Shown one piece after another: positions 1 through 6,712 of a DNA stretch of 11,044 nucleotides; within the stretch, counting starts at the first letter, position 1; each line of letters starts with the position of its first letter. The stretch comes from an uncultured Eggerthellaceae bacterium (lineage in GTDB: Bacteria > Actinomycetota > Coriobacteriia > Coriobacteriales > Eggerthellaceae). The stretch is taken from contig CAKTXN010000059.1 in NCBI GenBank assembly GCA_934630905.1, forward strand, positions 1 to 11,044, written 5' to 3'. Below the pieces are notes generated by a model. It was not told where the DNA came from. It ran no database searches and saw nothing but the letters and a program-made list of their open reading frames with translations. Position numbers and translations under genes: made by a program.

Positions 1-726
1 CCCGTAGTGTATGTCCTGGTGGGCTTAGCTCTGATTTGGTTTCTCATTGAGCTTGTTCGGTTTTTGAAAACAACGCGAAAGACGGTGGTTGACCTTAAAA
101 GGCAGGTCGATCCCACGCTTGCTCATGTAGAGACGATTACGGCTTCCCTTGAACCCGTTGTTGCGCGCGTTGATCCCCTGGTGGAGCGCGTGTCGTTGAC
201 GGTTGATGCAGCAAATCTTGAGATTATGCGCGTCGATCAAATCCTGGAAAACGTTACCGACATCACCGAAGGCGTTTCTTCTGCGGTCGATGCCATGGAT
301 ACCGCCGCGAACGCTCCCATGAAGCTGGTGAATTCTGCTTCCGAGAAAGTGCGCGGCGTTTTCAAGCCGCGCAAGGCAAGCGATGAATCCATTGCTTTGG
401 GGAATAAGTCCGAGGATAAGAAAACTCAGCCGCTTCCTTCAGCAAACAGCGCAGTTGCGTCAGAAGTAAAGGAAGGGTTTTCGGGTGCCGCTTCGACGGT
501 CGCTCCTGAAGCAGCTGCTGCGGTTTCGCCGTTCTCCGTGGAAGACGTTGCGGCGCCTGCGGCAGACGTAACGAGTGATGTTGTCCCCGAGGCTTCTTTC
601 GAGGTCGTGGAATCTCCTGAAGAGGCAAAGGCTGCTTCGAGCGCTGCTGCCCAAGAGGCATCCGACAGCGTTGCCGCCCAGGAAAACGGCGACGATTACT
701 TTACGTATACTCCTGCCGAGAAATAG
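1..726 (+). CDS. DUF948-type membrane-anchored protein (5' truncated)
   Basis: The frame is open from the first base, and a GTG at 7 is the first visible start-like codon. The hydrophobic segment runs straight into the window edge, so the true start is probably upstream. Visible order, counted from the GTG: one transmembrane helix (about residues 1-18, VLVGLALIWFLIELV), a basic stretch (KTTRKTV), an amphipathic, probably coiled-coil region with V/I/D heptads (about 28-115), then a disordered Ala/Glu/Ser-rich acidic tail (about 120-239). This architecture matches DUF948-family proteins, which sit between alaS and ruvX in many actinobacteria; their molecular role is unknown. The gene ends 47 nt before the transporter and is probably cotranscribed with it. 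The tail is low-complexity and offers no enzymatic motif. Homology rests on the N-terminal helix plus coiled coil and on position, so the family call is moderate. Confidence 0.7.
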   Translation, partial: PVVYVLVGLALIWFLIELVRFLKTTRKTVVDLKRQVDPTLAHVETITASLEPVVARVDPLVERVSLTVDAANLEIMRVDQILENVTDITEGVSSAVDAMDTAANAPMKLVNSASEKVRGVFKPRKASDESIALGNKSEDKKTQPLPSANSAVASEVKEGFSGAASTVAPEAAAAVSPFSVEDVAAPAADVTSDVVPEASFEVVESPEEAKAASSAAAQEASDSVAAQENGDDYFTYTPAEK

Positions 727-773
727 CAGTAATCAAGAATAAGAACCCAGCATAATCGGGAAACGATACAGCA

Positions 774-2207
774 ATGACTCACGTGGATAGGCACAATTTA
801 ACACCAGAAGAGGCTGCCGTTTGTGCGCGCAGCCGTTTTTTGAACATTTGGACAACGGTTGGCGTTTTGCTGCTTTTGGCGGCTGTCATCTATTTTCTTA
901 ACGTAATGTCGTTTCCTGTCAGCGTCATTCTTTGGTCGCTGCTCTTCGTTTTCTGTTTGATGGGTCTTGTTGATTGGTTTGAGTCGAAAGGCTTGTCGCG
1001 TCCTTTGGGAACGACGATTGCTTACGTGATCATGGTTGTCTTTCTGGCGGCTTTGGCGCTGCTCATGTTCTCGCCTGCTTTAGGTCTGAACGCTCAGTTC
1101 ACCGAGCTTATCAAGAGCATGCCGGTTTATGCAAGCAACTTCATGGGCTGGGCAAATTCGATATATGATACGTTCGGCCATTTCTTTGAAGATGACACAC
1201 TGAAAACATGGCTTTCCGATGCTGCAGCCACGATTGCCGGCGCGGTAACAAGCTTGTTCGAAGGTGGGGCAACGGGCATTGTTTCGATTGGATCAAGCCT
1301 GGTCAACGGCATAATCGCAATCTGTTTTGCTGTCGTTATTGCGTTTTGGATTCTCATGGAGCTGCCTGCTATCGACCGTGAGGCGCGTCGTTTAGTGGGT
1401 CCGAATCATCGTGAAGGCTACGATCTATTCACCATTACGGTTACGCGCGTGGTGGGCGGTTTTATTAAAGCGACGATTCTGCAATGCCTGTTCATCGGTG
1501 CAGGGTGCGCCGTGCTCTATCTGGTGCTGGATTTGCCCAGTGCGTTGGCGTTGGCGGGCATTGCTGCCATCTTCAACATTGTGCCTGTTATCGGTCAATG
1601 GATTGCGATTGTGGTCGTCAGCATTGTCGGCCTGGTTGTTTCGCCTATGACTGCTCTGATTATCATTATTGGCATGATTGCCATCCAGCAGTTCGTGTAC
1701 ACGTTTGTGTCTCCTAAGCTCATGAGGAATTCGGTGGATATCCACCCCATTCTGACGCTCATCATTTTAGTAGTGGGCTCGTCTTTAGGTGGTGCCATGG
1801 GCGGCATGGGCGGCTCGATCGTGGGCATGCTTTTGGCTATTCCGGCGGTTGCTATCATGAAATCGCTTTTCGTGTATTACTTCGAGAAGAGCACCGGCAG
1901 GCAGCTTGTTGCCTACGACGGCGTTTTCTTCCAAGGCACTCCTTCGGATGACGGCAGCGTTAACCCCATGGCTGACGCTCTTTCGCCTGCTGATTACGAT
2001 AAAGAGCACCAGCTTATCGAGCAGGAACGCATGGAGCGCACGGGTCGCCTTGACCCCATTAGCGCCGATGGTTCGGGTGTGGTTTTGCCGAAGATTGAGC
2101 TGCCGTTTGTGAGACGTTTGCGTTCGGATCAGCTTCCTACCATTGAGGTTTCCGATTCTGATTCGGAAAGCAGTCCAAAACAAGATTCGGAAGAGGAAAA
2201 GAAATGA
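774..2207 (+). CDS. AI-2E family transporter (YdiK/TqsA/PerM-like permease)
   Basis: A polytopic membrane protein of 477 aa. Hydrophobic segments lie at about residues 25-45, 49-66, 78-104, 174-197, 228-252, 255-289, 292-312 and 325-366. This is the usual arrangement of the AI-2E exporter family: two N-terminal helices, a pair around a soluble loop (about 105-170), then a conserved C-terminal bundle. Family hallmarks are the FNIVPVIG segment (about 267-274), the PKLM...VDIHP segment (314-325) and the Gly-rich GGAMGGMGG turn (339-347). The family is named for autoinducer-2 export by TqsA, but members also act as Na+/H+ antiporters or have no known substrate, so no cargo is assigned. About 110 C-terminal residues are hydrophilic and acidic and probably cytoplasmic. 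The start is the first ATG; its ribosome site is weak (GGGAAA, about 10 nt away). The stop overlaps ruvX as ATGA, implying translational coupling. Confidence 0.88.
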   Translation: MTHVDRHNLTPEEAAVCARSRFLNIWTTVGVLLLLAAVIYFLNVMSFPVSVILWSLLFVFCLMGLVDWFESKGLSRPLGTTIAYVIMVVFLAALALLMFSPALGLNAQFTELIKSMPVYASNFMGWANSIYDTFGHFFEDDTLKTWLSDAAATIAGAVTSLFEGGATGIVSIGSSLVNGIIAICFAVVIAFWILMELPAIDREARRLVGPNHREGYDLFTITVTRVVGGFIKATILQCLFIGAGCAVLYLVLDLPSALALAGIAAIFNIVPVIGQWIAIVVVSIVGLVVSPMTALIIIIGMIAIQQFVYTFVSPKLMRNSVDIHPILTLIILVVGSSLGGAMGGMGGSIVGMLLAIPAVAIMKSLFVYYFEKSTGRQLVAYDGVFFQGTPSDDGSVNPMADALSPADYDKEHQLIEQERMERTGRLDPISADGSGVVLPKIELPFVRRLRSDQLPTIEVSDSDSESSPKQDSEEEKK

Positions 2208-2629
2208 GAGTTCTTTCCCTTGACATTGGTACGGTGCGCGTGGGCGTTGCCGTATGCGATCCGGCCGAGCGCGTTGCCACGCCGGTATGCGTGCTTCCTT
2301 CCGATGAGGTGCGTTCGAATGCGAAATCGTTTCGCCGCCTGTTGGAGGATTGGGAGCCGGAGCTTTTGCTGTGCGGTCTTCCGTATACCATGGCGGGGGA
2401 AGAAGGGCCACAGGCGGGTTTCATTCGGGAATTTGCCAGCCAGGTGAGCAAACAGAGCGGCCTTCCCGTTGAATTTACCGATGAGCGTCTGAGTTCTTCG
2501 CAGGCGAAACGTAGTTTGCGTGAAAAGGGCTACTCCGAAAAGGAAATGCGCGGAAAAGTGGATATGATTGCGTCCAGCCTGTTTTTGCAAGCATGGCTTG
2601 ATTCTCGTTGTTCCCCTTCGGAAGGATAA
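2204..2629 (+). CDS. ruvX: RuvX/YqgF family pre-16S rRNA nuclease
   Basis: A 141-aa protein of typical length for the YqgF/RuvX RNase H-fold family, which matures the 5' end of 16S rRNA in the cytoplasm (the older name, Holliday junction resolvase, is widely used). Visible motifs are the strand-1 signature DIGTVRVGVAVCD with catalytic-type Asp7, the CGLP strand at 57-60, FTDERLSS at 91-98 with Glu94, and KVDMIASSLFLQAWLD at 118-133 with Asp120. Together these give the acidic triad D7/E94/D120 expected of an RNase H-like nuclease, so it should be active. Its ATG overlaps the transporter stop (ATGA), with AGAGGAAAAG just upstream as ribosome site. It is followed 6 nt later by mltG. The ruvX-mltG pairing is widespread in bacteria and supports the call. 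Confidence 0.93.
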   Translation: MRVLSLDIGTVRVGVAVCDPAERVATPVCVLPSDEVRSNAKSFRRLLEDWEPELLLCGLPYTMAGEEGPQAGFIREFASQVSKQSGLPVEFTDERLSSSQAKRSLREKGYSEKEMRGKVDMIASSLFLQAWLDSRCSPSEG

Positions 2630-2635
2630 TATTTC

Positions 2636-3769
2636 ATGAACAATAGGCGCACGACCTATTCAACCCACCCTAACCATGCCGCCCGCGCTGCCCATGCGCG
2701 CGGCGAGAAGATGTTTCGTACGTACGATGTGTCCGCCATTCAGCCTAAAAAGAGCAAAGCGCCGATGGTCTTTGGCATTGTTCTTGCTCTGATTGTTGCG
2801 GGCGGTCTTATTTTTGGTGCCTTGACGCTGTTCAAGGGCTGCTCGAATGATGCTAACTTGCTGTCGTCCAGCGAGACGGCAACGGTTGTTGTCCCCGATG
2901 GAGCAGGGGCATCCACTATTGCTTCCACGTTGAAAGATGCGGGCCTTATTAGCGACTCGAAAGAATTCGTGAAGCGTGTTACCGCTTTGGGCGCCGATAC
3001 GTCACTGAAGCCGGGCACGTATACTATTCAGGGTGGCTTGCAAAACGATGACATCATCAAAATACTGCAAGCTGGTCCGGGCATGTCGGGCACGAAGCTT
3101 ACCATTCCTGAAGGCTATACGCTCAAGCAAATCGCTTCGCGCGTGGAAGAAGTGACAAGTGGCCGCATTACCGCTGATGACTTCACCGCGGCGGCATCGG
3201 ATGCAAGCATCTATGCATCCGATTATTCGTTCTTGAGCGGTGCCGGCAGCAAGTCGTTGGAAGGCTTCTTGTTCCCCAAGACGTACAGCATTGACGAGAG
3301 CGCCACGGCAGATTCTATCGTTCGCATGATGTTGGATCAGTTCAAAGTTGAATTTGCAACGCTTGATACGGGCTATCCCACGAATAAGGGCTTATCGGTC
3401 TACGACATCGTTAACCTTGCTTCCATTGTAGAGAAGGAGTCAACGGAATCCACGCGTGGCATGGTTGCCTCTGTTTTCTACAACCGTCTGGACATCAACA
3501 TGGCGCTTCAGTCTGATGCAACGACCGCGTATGAAGTTGGTCACGACCCCACGGCGGAAGAAGTTCATGCCGAGACTCCGTACAGCACGTATACGAATAA
3601 CGGACTGCCGCCCACGCCGATTTGCTGCCCGAGTCTTGCCGCGCTGCAGGCGGTTTGCTCCCCCGAGGAATCTTCGTATTACTACTTCTACTTCAGGGAA
3701 GAAAATGGCGAAATGAAGTATTACTTCAGCGAAACAAATGACGAGCATAACGCGGCTGTGTTTAGCTAA
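2636..3769 (+). CDS. mltG: MltG, endolytic murein transglycosylase (YceG-like)
   Basis: A 377-aa single-pass membrane protein. MltG cleaves nascent glycan strands at the outer face of the cytoplasmic membrane and acts as a peptidoglycan chain terminator. Order: cytoplasmic basic N-terminus (1-42), transmembrane helix (about 43-66), a linker, a LysM-like subdomain (about 80-185, with IPEGYTLKQIASRV at 157-170), then the catalytic YceG domain. The EGFLFPKTYSI motif is at 209-219. The catalytic-loop signature ASIVEKE is at 262-268, and its conserved glutamates (E266/E268) are present. The segment ASVFYNRL...MALQSDAT follows at 278-295, then GLPPTPI at 323-329 and a C-terminal FSETNDEH at 364-371. 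The usual GPIANPG turn reads TPICCPS here, with two adjacent cysteines. GGAAGGA-like bases (GGAAGGA, 2620-2626) precede the ATG by 9 nt. Coupled by proximity to ruvX. Confidence 0.93.
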   Translation: MNNRRTTYSTHPNHAARAAHARGEKMFRTYDVSAIQPKKSKAPMVFGIVLALIVAGGLIFGALTLFKGCSNDANLLSSSETATVVVPDGAGASTIASTLKDAGLISDSKEFVKRVTALGADTSLKPGTYTIQGGLQNDDIIKILQAGPGMSGTKLTIPEGYTLKQIASRVEEVTSGRITADDFTAAASDASIYASDYSFLSGAGSKSLEGFLFPKTYSIDESATADSIVRMMLDQFKVEFATLDTGYPTNKGLSVYDIVNLASIVEKESTESTRGMVASVFYNRLDINMALQSDATTAYEVGHDPTAEEVHAETPYSTYTNNGLPPTPICCPSLAALQAVCSPEESSYYYFYFREENGEMKYYFSETNDEHNAAVFS

Positions 3770-3816
3770 TACGTCTTTCACCTGCGATTTTGCAATAGTA
3801 AACGAGTGCGGTACGT

Positions 3817-4311
3817 ATGGCTTTCTTCAAACCGGAACGGTACTTCAAACGCATAACGGATATTGACATCGAGCGCGACATTGTCGCGCTCGGTTTTACG
3901 TGCGTCTTGGTTGACGTTGATAATACGGTACGATCGCGCGAAGATGGCTGCGTGCCGTCTGACGTCCAGGAGTGGTTTCGCGCCGTTGCAGCTGCTGGGG
4001 TGACGGTTTGGCTTTTCTCCAACAATTGGCACGATGATGTCTATGATTTTGCTTCCGATCTGGGTCTTCCTATTATTGCGAAGGCTATGAAGCCGCTGCC
4101 GTATGCGTATGCGTTGGCGCGGCATCGTACAGGGCATTCTTTGGGACTGACGCTTGCAATTGGCGATCAGCTTTTGACCGATATCTGCGGCGCGCACTGC
4201 GTGGGCGTTGCGGCGTATTTAGTGGAGCCGCTTGTGGAAAAGGATCTGCGCCATACGGTTGTGCTGCGGCGCGTTGAGCGCGCGCTTTTGGGCTCAATGC
4301 GTCCTGAATAG
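3817..4311 (+). CDS. yqeG: YqeG-family HAD IIIA-type phosphatase
   Basis: A 164-aa HAD-superfamily hydrolase. Motif I is DVDNT (33-37, nucleophile Asp33 and acid/base Asp35), motif II is SNN (68-70), motif III is the Lys of KP (92-93), and motif IV is GDQLLTD (116-122) with Mg-binding Asp117/Asp122. The FKPERYFKRITDI start and the lack of a large cap are typical of the YqeG family (HAD IIIA; the B. subtilis gene sits beside yqeH and aroE). All catalytic residues are present, so phosphatase activity is expected; the substrate is unknown (relatives include phosphatidylglycerophosphate phosphatases). It begins 47 nt after mltG. The ATG at 3817 has no strong ribosome site upstream, but the protein aligns with the family from its first residues, so this start is preferred. 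It lies where many actinobacteria carry aroE. Confidence 0.85.
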   Translation: MAFFKPERYFKRITDIDIERDIVALGFTCVLVDVDNTVRSREDGCVPSDVQEWFRAVAAAGVTVWLFSNNWHDDVYDFASDLGLPIIAKAMKPLPYAYALARHRTGHSLGLTLAIGDQLLTDICGAHCVGVAAYLVEPLVEKDLRHTVVLRRVERALLGSMRPE

Positions 4312-4381
4312 AGGTTTCTGTCGCATTTACGCAGGTCGTAGCGTTGTCGATACCGCTCGGTTTGTTCTCAAGGTGGAATGC

Positions 4382-4841
4382 GTGCATATTCCGTTCTTGT
4401 TGGTGGCGGGTTTAGCGCTCGCTGTTTTCCTGTGCACGCAGGGCTCAGAATGCCCTTCCGATACTTCGGCCGCCGACGATTGCGGTACTTCCTGCTCTGT
4501 TACATTCGTCGCAGAAGACACCTCACCTCAGGAGAAAAGCACTTCCCAACAGGCATTTTATCAAACGCTTGGTACGAATTCGCAAGAAATCGCCGTAACG
4601 TTTTCTTCCCTGCTCGCGTGCAAACGTGGATCAATATCTGCGCTATGCAGGTTCGGATTTCGCAAGCGAATATGCTGGCTACCAGTCGTATTTGAATGCG
4701 ATGTGCGATTCCGGTGTGATCGAAGCAGGCGGGCATACCTACATCGTTTCGGTGTTGGCATACATCGAAGAAGGCGACGCGAACGCCGTAAAGCTTGAAC
4801 GTTTGATGAGCGCACTCTACGAAGCGGCGCAAACGCTGTAG
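4382..4841 (+). pseudogene. Remnant of a secreted protein, possibly a class A beta-lactamase-like serine hydrolase
   Basis: Two partial reading frames look like the two ends of one gene. The 5' part starts at GTG 4382, with AAGGTGG 6 nt upstream. It encodes a hydrophobic export-type segment (IPFLLVAGLALAVFLC), then a Ser/Thr/Asp-rich linker and a stretch reading NSQEIAVTF, after which the frame becomes Arg/Cys-rich nonsense from about 4610. The 3' part is in the +1 frame, from about 4608 (GTG 4626) to the TAG at 4839-4841. It reads smoothly through YAGSDFASEYAGYQ, DSGVIEAGGHTYIVSVLAY and a final helix. That end resembles the last strands and helix of Beta-lactamase2-type serine hydrolases (the xDxGIV...GHTYxxAVL pattern). 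No SxxK, SxN or KTG box remains, so an internal deletion with frameshift is the simplest reading. Two unrelated short genes cannot be excluded. Family assignment is tentative. Confidence 0.4.
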
Positions 4842-4842
4842 C

Positions 4843-4870
4843 GCGTAAGTACGCCCGTGCGCTTACGCAC
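4843..4870 (+). other. Small inverted repeat after the degenerate gene
   Basis: GCGTAAG (4843-4849) pairs with CTTACGC (4862-4868) across a 12-nt loop. The right arm can alternatively fold as GTGCG-CTTA-CGCAC (4857-4870). It directly follows the stop of the degenerate gene. There is no adjacent T-tract (a run of T appears only near 4893), so it is at best a weak or factor-assisted terminator, or a stem that protects the transcript end. Confidence 0.35.
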
Positions 4871-4930
4871 CGCAGAATGTTTCGCTTTTGCATTTTTTCC
4901 CTTAAGCCCGTGTGGGCGCATTCGCTGGGT

Positions 4931-4936
4931 TACAAT
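4931..4936 (+). promoter_or_regulatory. Weak -10 candidate for the aroC-aroK-aroB operon
   Basis: TACAAT (4931-4936), inside GGGTTACAATAC, lies 31 nt before the aroC start. No convincing -35 hexamer is seen 16-19 nt upstream (the area around 4908 is GC-rich). It is listed because the trio follows a gene-poor stretch and probably needs its own promoter. Confidence 0.3.
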
Positions 4937-4967
4937 ACAGTGCGAGCAAAAGGGAAGGTGCAGTTTT

Positions 4968-6158
4968 ATGGATTACACAACAGCAGGAGATGCGCGGGGC
5001 CAGGCCTTGGTGGCCGTGGTTCAAGACGTGCCTGCAGGATTGCGCCTTGTCAATGAGCAGGTCGAAAGCGATTTGCGCCGCTGTTTGATGGGTTATAAGG
5101 TGCCCGCAAGCGAACTGCGTTATGTTGAAATTGAAAGCGGCGTGCAGGATGGTAACACCACCGGCGCGCCGATTGCTTTTTTGATATACGGCGATGCTGA
5201 TTCTTCCGCAGACGAGGGGCAGTGTTTTTCCGAAGGTGCCGATGGCTCGCGCGCCTTGAACGCTGCGCCTTTCTCGGTGGTACAGTCAGCGGTTCCACGT
5301 CCGGGACGGGGAGATTTAGCCGCTGTCCTTAAAACGGCTGCCGATTCGGTGACGGCGGTGGCGGATCGTTTGGATGCGCCTGATCAGGCGGCATGCGTTG
5401 TTGCGGCTTCGGTTGCTCGTGAGTTTTTGGCGCAACTGGGCGTGGAAGTTGTCTCTTTCGTATCGCGCATTGGTTCTGCCGCCCTGTCGGATGAAGCAAT
5501 ACGCTCGTATTCCCATGACTTCTCTGCGCTTGATACCGAGTTTTCCGCTGTTCGTTGCCCTGACCAGCGCTCTTCCGATGAAATGGTTGCGTGTATAGAA
5601 TGCGCTCGCAGCGCGGGCAAAACGCTGGGTGGAACGTTTCAGATTGTTGCCACAGGGCTTTTGCCTGGTTTGGGTTGCTTCGCGCAGCGTCGCCAACGAT
5701 TGAATGCTCAGCTTGCAGCGGCACTTTTCTCGTTGCCCCAGGTGGTGGCAGTTGAGTTTGGGCATGGCAGCGCCTTGGCGGAAAGCGAAGGCCCTGCGTG
5801 CCACGATGCCGTGCTGGTGAGTCCTTCCCAGGGTTTTTCCCGTGCGTCGAATTATGCGGGCGGTATTGAAGACGGCTTGACTTCGGGCGAGCCGTTGCTG
5901 ATTTCCGTTTCCCTGGCCCCTGGCGCGCCAACGGGCGTGGGCAAAGAATCGGTCAACCTTGACACGCTTCAGCTTGAACAGGCGAAATGTGCGGGTGCGC
6001 CCGTATGCGTTGTTCCAGGCGCTGCAGTGGTTGCCGAGGCTGAAGTAGCGTTTGTTCTTGCCAATGCGTATCTCAAGCAGTTTGGCAATGCGAATATGAC
6101 CGACATTTGTGCATCGGTTGCCGCGTATGCCGACCGATTGAGACGGGCGGCGCGCTAA
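4968..6158 (+). CDS. aroC: AroC-family (chorismate synthase-like) protein lacking catalytic residues
   Basis: The ATG at 4968 is chosen because AGGGAAGGTG lies 7 nt upstream and the protein aligns with AroC from there; the frame is open further 5' but without homology. It is 396 aa, normal for actinobacterial AroC. The fold signature persists throughout: RGQALVAVVQDVPAGL (10-25), SGVQDGNTTGAPIAF (57-71), PRPG (110-113), AREFLAQLGVEV (150-161), GKTLGGTFQIVATGLLPGLG (217-236), NYAGGIEDGLTSGEPL (295-310) and a C-terminal VVPGAAVV...VAFVLANAYL. The active site is gone. GESHG reads GDARG (7-11) and GHAD reads GRGD (113-116), so both catalytic histidines are Arg. The RASARETA FMN/phosphate motif reads RLDAPDQA (134-141), the RRRxGYGR motif is eroded (38-45), and the RxD motif before the VC of the C-terminal lobe reads AGAP. 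The frame is unbroken. EPSP-to-chorismate activity is therefore unlikely; a pseudoenzyme or early decay is inferred. Its stop overlaps the aroK start (TAATG). Confidence 0.85.
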   Translation: MDYTTAGDARGQALVAVVQDVPAGLRLVNEQVESDLRRCLMGYKVPASELRYVEIESGVQDGNTTGAPIAFLIYGDADSSADEGQCFSEGADGSRALNAAPFSVVQSAVPRPGRGDLAAVLKTAADSVTAVADRLDAPDQAACVVAASVAREFLAQLGVEVVSFVSRIGSAALSDEAIRSYSHDFSALDTEFSAVRCPDQRSSDEMVACIECARSAGKTLGGTFQIVATGLLPGLGCFAQRRQRLNAQLAAALFSLPQVVAVEFGHGSALAESEGPACHDAVLVSPSQGFSRASNYAGGIEDGLTSGEPLLISVSLAPGAPTGVGKESVNLDTLQLEQAKCAGAPVCVVPGAAVVAEAEVAFVLANAYLKQFGNANMTDICASVAAYADRLRRAAR

Positions 6159-6712
6159 TGACGTATCTACCCCCGAAATATGAGCTGCGTGAATCGGTGT
6201 TCTTCGTGGGATTCATGGGCGCCGGCAAGACCAGCACGGCGCGTCGGTTGGCGCGTACGTGCGGCGCGGCGAGCATCGATATGGATCGCTACATTGAGCG
6301 TCGCGAGCAATGCAGCGTAGCGGATATTTTCGCGCGCGGCGGCGAGGACTTATTCCGAACCATTGAAACGGAAATTCTTGAAGAGCTGTCGCATCGTGAG
6401 CCGCTTTTGATTTCTTGCGGCGGCGGTATTGTGGTCAACGATGAGAGCCGCAAGGTTTTGCTGAAGAATGGCACCGTGGTGTATTTGCGTATTTCCGCAG
6501 ATGAGGCGAAGGCTCGCATCACGAATTTTGCGAGCAGGCCGTTGTTCGGCGATATCGAAAACGCACGTCGTTTGAATGCGGATCGTGCCCCTATGTACGA
6601 AGAAGTTGCGGATATCGTAGTTGACACGGCGGGTAAAAGCGTGGCCGAAATTGCGCGTGAAGTACGTCGCGCCCTGATAAGAAGAGGGGTCTTATGCGAA
6701 AGGCAAAGCTAG
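6158..6712 (+). CDS. aroK: Shikimate kinase, active site intact
   Basis: A 184-aa P-loop NMP-kinase-fold enzyme that phosphorylates shikimate at the 3-OH with ATP in the cytoplasm. The start ATG at 6158 overlaps the aroC stop by one base (TAATG); an in-frame ATG at 6107 inside aroC would only add a non-homologous leader. Key elements: Walker A GFMGAGKT (18-25); the DMD motif with Asp41/Asp43 (Mg and shikimate contacts); IFARGGEDLFRTIETE (57-72) with Arg67; the GGG shikimate loop (88-90); the LID Arg127 in ASRPLF; and the substrate Arg143 in NADRAPMYEEVADIVVD. Every residue normally required is there, in contrast to both neighbours. The first 13 residues form a short extra N-terminus. The 3' end overlaps aroB by 19 nt, so the three proteins are probably made from one message in coupled fashion. 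Confidence 0.93.
   Translation: MTYLPPKYELRESVFFVGFMGAGKTSTARRLARTCGAASIDMDRYIERREQCSVADIFARGGEDLFRTIETEILEELSHREPLLISCGGGIVVNDESRKVLLKNGTVVYLRISADEAKARITNFASRPLFGDIENARRLNADRAPMYEEVADIVVDTAGKSVAEIAREVRRALIRRGVLCERQS

Noticed and set aside
1785..2411. 208-aa minus-strand frame opposite the transporter and ruvX
   Set aside because: Antisense shadow across two well-supported genes, with no recognisable domain.
4232..4798. 188-aa frame across yqeG and the degenerate region
   Set aside because: Its first part is a yqeG shadow and its last third is Arg/Cys-rich nonsense; only the middle (from 4382) looks protein-like and is treated as a remnant.
4857..4967. Longer aroC start, adding 37 N-terminal residues
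   Set aside because: The extension has no AroC homology and runs through a promoter-like region; ATG 4968 has a strong ribosome site and matches the family N-terminus.
5250..5430. Frameshift as the explanation for missing AroC motifs
   Set aside because: The frame aligns without gaps on both sides and across the motif region, so the residues are substituted, not displaced.
5329..5931. 200-aa minus-strand frame opposite aroC
   Set aside because: Arg/Pro/Gln/His-rich composition typical of the antisense of a GC-rich gene; no motif or ribosome site.
6107..6157. Longer aroK start inside aroC
   Set aside because: The extra 17 residues are the out-of-frame shadow of the aroC end; ATG 6158 gives the usual TAATG coupling.
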